A DNA stretch of 64,000 bases, from NCBI RefSeq assembly GCF_900114185.1, contig NZ_FOSE01000001.1, positions 645,749 through 709,748 on the forward strand, read 5' to 3'. Positions 59,033-64,000 of this stretch are shown piece by piece. The notes beneath the pieces are model-generated. The model had not been told where the DNA came from and did no database searches. It worked only from the letters and a program-made list of their open reading frames with translations. The position numbers were made by a program, and so were the translations under genes. Source of the DNA: Cellulomonas sp. KH9. GTDB taxonomy: Bacteria; Actinomycetota; Actinomycetes; Actinomycetales; Cellulomonadaceae. Within the stretch, counting starts at the first letter, position 1. Every line of letters begins with the position of its first letter.

Positions 59033-59439
59033 GGCTGTCGCCCCCGCGTCCTCTGCAGCCCGCTGCCGAGCAGCCCGGTGCCGGCACCGAGCAGCGTGAC
59101 CCACGTGAGCTCGAAGACGCCGGCCACGACGAGCAGGGCCGGCGACAGGTGGGCGGCACCGGACACGACCGACACCGCTGCGAGGACGGCGCCGTAGGCG
59201 AGGCCGGCGAGGGTGCCCGTGAGGACGGGCCGGGGGGTGTCGCGCAGGCCGAGGACGGCGACCCAGACGACCAGGGTGACGGACAGGACGACTGCCGCGA
59301 GACCTGGCTCGGGCATGTGCGTGACCGCGAGCGCGGGCCACAGCAGGACGGTCGCGGCGAGTGCGGCGACCACGCGGCCGCGCACCCGTCGGCGCGCGGT
59401 GAGAGGGACGGACCGGCTGGTCAGCGGTGTGTTCTCCAT
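59029..59439 (-). CDS. Small four-helix membrane protein upstream of the multicopper oxidase
   Basis: 136 residues with four predicted membrane segments (AALAATVLLWPALAVTH, VVLSVTLVVWVAVLGL, GTLAGLAYGAVLAAVSVV, LLVVAGVFELTWVTLLGAG). No family recognised. The ATG at 59439 is preferred: a reverse TAGCGT -10 (59453-59448) sits nine bases before it, giving an almost leaderless message. An upstream GTG at 59496 is possible but would lie before the promoter. GTGA overlap with the oxidase gene shows they are an operon, so a role in copper handling or in oxidase maturation is plausible but unproven. Confidence 0.65.
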   Translation of the reverse strand: MENTPLTSRSVPLTARRRVRGRVVAALAATVLLWPALAVTHMPEPGLAAVVLSVTLVVWVAVLGLRDTPRPVLTGTLAGLAYGAVLAAVSVVSGAAHLSPALLVVAGVFELTWVTLLGAGTGLLGSGLQRTRGRQP

Positions 59440-59447
59440 GCCTCTCG

Positions 59448-59589
59448 ACGCTAGGCAGCCGCGGTCCGGGGGGAGTCCGGCAGGTGTCGTCGACACGGCT
59501 CGTCGGTCGTCGACGCGTGGTGTCGTCGGGAGGCGACATCCGGCGTCGACATGCCGGGGATGTCCCGGAGGGTCCGGTGTTCCTACGCT
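59448..59589. promoter_or_regulatory. Divergent near-leaderless promoters
   Basis: Reverse -10 TAGCGT (59453-59448) is nine bases from the ATG at 59439. Forward -10 TACGCT (59584-59589) is six bases from the GTG at 59596. Both imply transcripts starting at or within a few bases of the start codon. Confidence 0.55.
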
Positions 59590-59595
59590 CGGGGT

Positions 59596-60744
59596 GTGAC
59601 CGCACCGCTGACGCCGCGTGCGACCGACCTCGGGCTCGCGCTCGGGACGGTCGCCGTCGTCGCGCTCACCATCGGCGCGGGCGTCGAGGCCGAGCGGGAG
59701 CCGTCACCCGTGGCCTACGCGTTCGCCGTGGGGTTCGGTGCCGTGCTGCTCGTGCGCCGGCGGTGGCCCGTCGCGGTCCTCGTCGTGACGGTGCTCGGGA
59801 TCTTCGTGTACTACGCGCTCGGGCACCCCGCGATCGGCCAGGCCCTGCCCGCGGCGGCCGCCCTGTACTCCGCGGCCGAGCTGGGGCGCACCCGGGCCGC
59901 GCTCGTGGTGGGGGCGGTGCTCGTCGGCGTGGCCGCGTACTTCCGCATCGCCGAGGGGCTGCCCGTGAGCTACCTGCTGAGCTACGAGCTGCTCACCAAC
60001 GTGGCGCTCGTCGTGGCAGCCGTCGCCCTGGGCGAGAGCGTGCGCGCGCGGCGCCGGTCGCGGGAGGACCAGGAGCGGCTGCGGGTCGCCGCGCTGGCCG
60101 AGCAGGCCGCCGACGCGGAGCGCCGCATGGAGGCGCAGCGCGTGCGCATCGCGCGCGACCTGCACGACAGCATCGGGCACACCGTGTCCGTGGTCGCGGT
60201 GCACGCGGGCGTCGCCGCCGAGGCCGTGGGCCGGGACGACGCGCTGGCCGCCGCGTCGATCGCGCAGGTGCGCGACGCGACCGGTGCGACGCTGCGCGAG
60301 CTGCGCGCGACGGTCCGGCTGCTGCGCGCGTCGCACGAGGAGGCGGCCCGCGGTGCCGTCGGCCTGGCGGGGGTCGGCGCGCTCGCGGCGTCCGCGCGCG
60401 CCGCCGGCCTCGACGTCGACGTGCGCCTCGACGTCCCGGACGGCGCGGTGGACGGGGCGATCGACGCCGGCGCGTACCGGATCGTGCAGGAGGCGCTGAC
60501 CAACGTGCTGCGGCACGCCGACGCCGCGCGGGTCACGGTCGCCGCCGCGGTCGCCGACGGGTGGCTGGACGTGCGTGTCGACGACGACGGCGCCGGGCCG
60601 GTGGGCGCCGGGACACCCGCCGGGCAGGGGTTGCGCGGCATGGCCGAGCGCGCCGGGCTGCTCGGCGGGACGCTCGTCTCCGGGCCGGGCGCCGGCGGCG
60701 GCTTCGCGGTGCACGCCCGGCTCCCCGCGAGGCTCGACGCATGA
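59596..60744 (+). CDS. NarL-type sensor histidine kinase
   Basis: 382 residues. About five N-terminal membrane segments serve as sensor (ALGTVAVVALTIGAGV onward), then a coiled linker, the HisKA_3 phosphoacceptor His190 in RDLHDSIGHTVSVV, and an HATPase domain (VQEALTNVLRHADAA, GQGLRGMAERAGLLGG). It autophosphorylates and passes phosphate to the regulator encoded next. The GTG at 59596 follows a -10 box by six bases and has no ribosome site, consistent with leaderless translation. The signal is unknown. Confidence 0.9.
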   Translation: MTAPLTPRATDLGLALGTVAVVALTIGAGVEAEREPSPVAYAFAVGFGAVLLVRRRWPVAVLVVTVLGIFVYYALGHPAIGQALPAAAALYSAAELGRTRAALVVGAVLVGVAAYFRIAEGLPVSYLLSYELLTNVALVVAAVALGESVRARRRSREDQERLRVAALAEQAADAERRMEAQRVRIARDLHDSIGHTVSVVAVHAGVAAEAVGRDDALAAASIAQVRDATGATLRELRATVRLLRASHEEAARGAVGLAGVGALAASARAAGLDVDVRLDVPDGAVDGAIDAGAYRIVQEALTNVLRHADAARVTVAAAVADGWLDVRVDDDGAGPVGAGTPAGQGLRGMAERAGLLGGTLVSGPGAGGGFAVHARLPARLDA

Positions 60745-61433
60745 TCGGCGTCGTCCTGGCCGACGACCAGGAGCTGCTGCGCGCCGGCCTGCGGGCCCTC
60801 GTCGAGCGGGACGGCGACATCGCCGTGGTGGGGGAGGCCGCGACCGGGCGCCAGGCCGTGGCGCGGGTGCGCGAGCTGCACCCCGACGTCGTCCTCATGG
60901 ACGTCCGCATGCCCGACCTCGACGGCATCGACGCGACCCGTGCGATCGTCGACGACGCCGCGCTCGCGGGCACGGCGGTGCTGGTGCTCACCACCTTCGA
61001 CGAGGACGAGAACGTGTTCGCCGCCATCCGCGCCGGGGCCGCCGGGTTCCTGCTGAAGGACGTCGCCCCCGACGAGCTGCGGCAGGCGGTGCGGACGGTC
61101 GCCGCGGGCGAGGCGCTGCTCGACCCCGCCGTGACCCGGCGCGTCATGCGGGCCGCCGCCGCGCGGCCGCCCGCCGCCGACACGGCACCCCTCGGGGTGC
61201 TGACGGACCGCGAGCGGGAGGTGCTGCGGGAGATCGGCCTCGGCCGCTCCAACCAGGAGGTCGCCGACCGGCTGCACCTCAGCCCCGCCACCGCGCGCAC
61301 GTACGTCTCGCGGCTGCTGACCAAGCTCGCCGCGCGCGACCGCTCCCAGCTGGTGGTGCTCGCCTACCGCACGGGCCTGGTGGGCGCGCCGCTCAGCGAC
61401 GACGCGCCACCAGGACCGCGTCGCGGACGGTGA
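60741..61433 (+). CDS. NarL/LuxR-type response regulator
   Basis: 230 residues. Receiver domain with Asp8-Asp9, phospho-acceptor Asp54 (VVLMDVRMPDLDG) and Lys at FLLKD; C-terminal LuxR helix-turn-helix (TDREREVLREIGLGRSNQEV, then LHLSPATARTYVSRL). It overlaps the kinase gene by four bases (ATGA), the standard pair. Targets are not evident; the divergent small membrane protein/oxidase operon is a candidate. Its 3' end overlaps the convergent methyltransferase gene by 41 bases. Confidence 0.92.
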   Translation: MIGVVLADDQELLRAGLRALVERDGDIAVVGEAATGRQAVARVRELHPDVVLMDVRMPDLDGIDATRAIVDDAALAGTAVLVLTTFDEDENVFAAIRAGAAGFLLKDVAPDELRQAVRTVAAGEALLDPAVTRRVMRAAAARPPAADTAPLGVLTDREREVLREIGLGRSNQEVADRLHLSPATARTYVSRLLTKLAARDRSQLVVLAYRTGLVGAPLSDDAPPGPRRGR

Positions 61434-62064
61434 CCTCGACCCCGTCGTGCTCGATGGTGCGCTCGAGCACCTGCGGCTCGATCGACGCCCAGTCCGCCGG
61501 GTCGAGGTCCGCGGCGACCTCGTCCGCCGTGTGACCGAGCCGCGCCAGGTGCGGGCGCGGCACGGGCCCGTCGAGGTCCGACGGGTCGTGCCCGACGACG
61601 AGCAGCGTGCCACCCGGTGCCACGGCCTGCGCCAGCGGGCGCCACCACCGCTCACCCTCGGCGTGCAGGTAGTGCGACGTCACCAGGTCGTACCGCTGCG
61701 ACGGCGCCCACGTCCGCAGGTCGGCCTCGACCCAGGTGACGTCGAGCCCGCGCCGCGTCGCCTCGGCCGCGCCCCGGTCGAGCGCGGTGCGCGACGCGTC
61801 GACCGCGGTGACGCGCCACCCGTGCGCGGCGAGCCACACGGCGTCCCCGCCCTCGCCCGCTCCGGCGTCGAGCGCCGTCCCGGGCGGCAGGTCGGACGCG
61901 AGCTGCACGAGCGAGGCGTTGACCCGCCCGCTCCACAGCCGCTCCTGCGAGCGGTACCGCTCCTCCCACCAGGCGGGGTCGAGCGGCTGGTCACCGAGGT
62001 CGTCGTGGTCGTGCGCGTGCTGCTGGGCGGGCTCCGCGTGGGTCCGGTGGTGGTCGGCGTGCAC
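61393..62064 (-). CDS. SAM-dependent methyltransferase, class I
   Basis: 223 residues. His-rich N-terminus (HADHHRTHAEPAQQHAHDHD), then a Rossmann methyltransferase with the SAM motif LDAGAGEGGDAVWLAAHGW and VEADLRTWAP. The opening WWEERYRSQERLWSGRVN places it near TehB/thiopurine-like or ubiquinone-type small-molecule methyltransferases. The His-rich segment could bind metal. GTG at 62064 with AAGGAG upstream. Convergent with, and overlapping, the response-regulator gene. Confidence 0.82.
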   Translation of the reverse strand: MHADHHRTHAEPAQQHAHDHDDLGDQPLDPAWWEERYRSQERLWSGRVNASLVQLASDLPPGTALDAGAGEGGDAVWLAAHGWRVTAVDASRTALDRGAAEATRRGLDVTWVEADLRTWAPSQRYDLVTSHYLHAEGERWWRPLAQAVAPGGTLLVVGHDPSDLDGPVPRPHLARLGHTADEVAADLDPADWASIEPQVLERTIEHDGVEVTVRDAVLVARRR

Positions 62065-62135
62065 GGGCGTCTCCTTCGGTCGACCTCACCGCGGGGTGAG
62101 GGAACGGGTGGGGGAACGGGTGGGGGCGGGAGGGG

Positions 62136-63113
62136 TCAGGCGCGGGCCGCGGCCACGTCGGCCGCCACGAGGGACGCGTTCACGTGGGCGCCGGCCAGCG
62201 AGCCGGCCGCGATGCTCGACGGCAGCGCGTGCTGCGGGCCGGTGACGTTGCCCGCCGCCCAGACGCCCGGCACGGACGTGGCCCCGGTCGGGTCCACCGT
62301 CACGGCGCGGCCGACGTCCTCGCCCAGCATCTCGAGCGCGGTCGTCGCCAGTCCCAGCCCGTCGACGACCGTGCCGTCGAGCACGGCCCGCGAGCCGACG
62401 AAGACGGCGTCGCACGGCACGACCTGCCCGTCGGCGAGGACCAGGCCCGTGAGGGCGTCCTGCTCCACCCGGACCCCGGTGACCCGCCCGGGGACGACGC
62501 GCACCTCGCGCGCCGCGAGGTCGGCCCACTCGTCGGTGCCCGGCTGGAACGCGCCGTTCGGCAGGAGCGTGACGTCGGCGCTGAGCTGGCGGACCAGCAG
62601 CGCGAGGTGCACCGCGCGCGGCCCGGTCGCCAGGACGGCGAGCGCGCGGTCCCGCACCTCCCAGCCGTGGCAGTACGGGCAGTGCAGGGCGTCCCGGCCC
62701 CAGCGCGCGGGGAGGCCGGGCACGTCGGGCAGCTCGTCGCGCATCCCGGTGGTGACGACGAGGCGCCGCGCGCGGTGCGTGACACCGTCGGCGGTGTCGA
62801 CCTCGAAGGCGGGCTCGCCGGGACCCACCGTCCCCGTGCCCACGGCGCGTGCCGCGACGACGCGCCCGGTGACGAGCTCGACCCCGTAGCGGGCGACCTC
62901 CTCGCGGGCGGTCGCGAGCAGCTCGGCCGGCGGGGTGCCGTCGCGGGTGAGCAGGTTGTGCGCGTGCGGGGAGGTCGCGTTGCGGGGCTCGCCCGCGTCG
63001 ACCACGCGGACGGTGCGGCGGGAGCGACCCAGGCTCATGGCGGCGGCGAGCCCGGCGGCGCCGCCCCCGACGACGAGGACGTCGACGGGGTGGGGTGCTC
63101 GGGTGGTCGGCAT
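62136..63113 (-). CDS. Thioredoxin-reductase-like FAD/NAD(P)-dependent oxidoreductase
   Basis: 325 residues. FAD-binding VLVVGGGAAGLAAAMSLG near the N-terminus, redox-active CPYCHG (Cys145, Cys148), and a C-terminal FAD motif GVWAAGNVTG. Closest in form to stand-alone TrxB-like flavoproteins of actinobacteria whose disulfide partner is often not thioredoxin. The ATG at 63113 is chosen by the normal family start; no strong ribosome site. Divergent from an XRE-cupin regulator with an inverted repeat between them, so its expression may be regulated by that protein. Confidence 0.87.
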   Translation of the reverse strand: MPTTRAPHPVDVLVVGGGAAGLAAAMSLGRSRRTVRVVDAGEPRNATSPHAHNLLTRDGTPPAELLATAREEVARYGVELVTGRVVAARAVGTGTVGPGEPAFEVDTADGVTHRARRLVVTTGMRDELPDVPGLPARWGRDALHCPYCHGWEVRDRALAVLATGPRAVHLALLVRQLSADVTLLPNGAFQPGTDEWADLAAREVRVVPGRVTGVRVEQDALTGLVLADGQVVPCDAVFVGSRAVLDGTVVDGLGLATTALEMLGEDVGRAVTVDPTGATSVPGVWAAGNVTGPQHALPSSIAAGSLAGAHVNASLVAADVAAARA

Positions 63114-63154
63114 GGCACGAGCGTGCGCCCGGGGGTGCTGCCTTGACAAGCGTG

Positions 63155-63171
63155 TTTGCCATGACGGCAAA
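63155..63171. promoter_or_regulatory. Inverted repeat between flavoprotein and XRE-cupin genes
   Basis: TTTGCCATGACGGCAAA (63155-63171) has perfect six-base arms around ATGAC. It covers the first in-frame ATG (63161) of the regulator. A good -35, TTGACA, lies at 63143-63148. It probably is the operator for the regulator and the divergent reductase. Confidence 0.5.
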
Positions 63172-63763
63172 TGGGTCCGTGGACGACCTGGACGCGGTGC
63201 TCGGCACGCTCGGACCCCGGCTGCGGGCGCTGCGCGAGCAGCGCGGGGCCACGCTGGCGGACGTCGCCGCTGCCACCGGCATCTCCGTCAGCACGCTGTC
63301 GCGCCTGGAGTCCGGGCTGCGCCGCCCCGCGCTGGAGCTGCTGCTGCCGCTCGCGCGGTTCCACGAGGTGACGATCGACGACCTGGTCGACGTGCCGCAC
63401 GGGGACCCGCGGGTCGTCTCGCACCCGACGGTGCGGCACGGCGTCACCTACGTGCCGCTCAGCCGGCGCGCCGAGGGGCCGCGTGCGTACCGCCTGGTCT
63501 ACCCGCCCCGCACGCCCGCGCAGGGCGGTGAGCCGCGCGTGCACGAGGGGTACGAGTGGCTCTACGTCCTGCACGGCACCCTGCGCCTGGTGCTGGGCGG
63601 CCGTGAGCTCGACCTCGTCCCCGGCGAGGCGGCGGAGTTCGACACGCGCGTGCCGCACTGGCTCGGCAACGTCACGGACGAGCCGGTCGAGGTCCTGGCC
63701 CTGTACGGGCCCCAGGGCGAGCGGATGCACGTGCGCGCCCGCCCGCGGCGCCGCGAGACCTGA
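63161..63763 (+). CDS. XRE-family regulator with C-terminal cupin domain
   Basis: 200 residues from the ATG at 63161. N-terminal helix-turn-helix (LRALREQRGATLADVAAATG, then STLSRLESG) and a C-terminal cupin (HEGYEWLYVLHGTLRLVLGG, PGEAAEFDTRVPHWLGN) that should bind a small effector. The ATG lies inside the TTTGCC...GGCAAA inverted repeat, so a GTG at 63179 (194 residues) may be the real start. Divergent from the thioredoxin-reductase-like gene, which it probably controls. Confidence 0.85.
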   Translation: MTANGSVDDLDAVLGTLGPRLRALREQRGATLADVAAATGISVSTLSRLESGLRRPALELLLPLARFHEVTIDDLVDVPHGDPRVVSHPTVRHGVTYVPLSRRAEGPRAYRLVYPPRTPAQGGEPRVHEGYEWLYVLHGTLRLVLGGRELDLVPGEAAEFDTRVPHWLGNVTDEPVEVLALYGPQGERMHVRARPRRRET

Positions 63764-63784
63764 GCGCCCGGCGGTGCCGCGTCG

Positions 63785-64000
63785 TCACCCCAGCGCGGCG
63801 GCGACCACCAGCAGCACGGGCACGCACAGCACGGTGGTGGCCAGGCCGGTGTCCCGGGCCAGCGCCTCACCGCGGCGGTACTGCATCGCGTAGACCAGCA
63901 CGTTCTGCGCGGTGGGCAGCGCGGCCATCGCGACCACGGCGAGCAGGGCCTGGGCGGGCAGCCCGAGGGCCGTCCCGACGCCCCAGGTGAGCACCGGGTG
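63785..64000 (-). CDS. AEC-family (auxin efflux carrier-type) permease, C-terminal part
   Basis: Only the last 71 codons are in the window; the gene continues past 64000. The stretch LPTAQNVLVYAMQYRRGEAL, followed by a final membrane helix ending LLVVAAALG, is typical of the end of AEC-type transporters. Convergent with the XRE-cupin gene. Substrate unknown. Confidence 0.7.
   Translation of the reverse strand, partial: HPVLTWGVGTALGLPAQALLAVVAMAALPTAQNVLVYAMQYRRGEALARDTGLATTVLCVPVLLVVAAALG

Overview
The window comes from a very GC-rich Gram-positive actinobacterium. Codon third positions are almost all G or C, GTG and TTG starts are common, exported solute-binding proteins carry lipoboxes, and many promoters have TAnnnT -10 boxes, some so close to the start codon that the mRNAs should be leaderless. 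The enzyme set is typical of a cellulolytic/xylanolytic soil organism of the Cellulomonas type: a secreted GH10 xylanase with CBM2 and GH62 modules, a CBM2-linked rhamnogalacturonan lyase, GH3, GH43 and GH51 enzymes, and four ABC uptake systems. The genus is inferred, not proven. No rRNA, tRNA, CRISPR, phage or transposase gene was seen.

Layout. 1-7.6 kb: a xylo-oligosaccharide-type operon (binding protein, two permeases, GH3, GH43). 7.6-13.7 kb, reverse strand: a sulfonate-type uptake operon with a flavin monooxygenase and an aldo/keto reductase, preceded by a tiny Cys-containing leader ORF that looks like a cysteine attenuator. 13.9-15.6 kb: isopentenyl-diphosphate isomerase and a predicted papain-like cysteine-protease-fold protein. 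15.7-24.8 kb: a sugar ABC operon divergent from a LacI-DUF6807 fusion gene and a Gfo/Idh/MocA dehydrogenase, with paired operators between them, then a secreted PL11 lyase. 25.2-31.4 kb: a LacI regulator and a ytfQRT-yjfF-like transporter. 31.5-37.3 kb: a TetR regulator divergent from an MMPL transporter and a YhgE/Pip protein. 37.4-42.5 kb: GH43 and GH51 enzymes divergent from a dehydrogenase and a cupin protein. 42.5-49.6 kb: housekeeping and orphan genes (PrsW protease, sugar O-acetyltransferase, BrkB-type membrane protein, alpha/beta hydrolase, PolA-like polymerase, VOC protein, a hypothetical). 49.9-56.2 kb: GH3, a LacI regulator and the multimodular xylanase/arabinofuranosidase. 56.3-64 kb: an ABC ATPase, a multicopper oxidase with a small membrane protein, a NarL-type two-component system, a methyltransferase, a thioredoxin-reductase-like flavoprotein with a divergent XRE-cupin regulator, and the end of an AEC-type permease.

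How it fits together. Secreted enzymes (xylanase/GH62, PL11) would cut hemicellulose and pectin outside the cell. The ABC systems import the oligosaccharides and pentoses or furanoses, and the intracellular GH3, GH43 and GH51 enzymes finish the hydrolysis. Each block has its own LacI-like operator sequence, so expression seems to be set substrate by substrate. The most unusual observations are the Cys leader ORF of the sulfur operon, the LacI-DUF6807 fusion with its paired operators, an ABC-ATPase-like domain without a Walker A motif on the end of an MMPL transporter, a dispersed terminator-like repeat, and two apparent single-base frameshifts.
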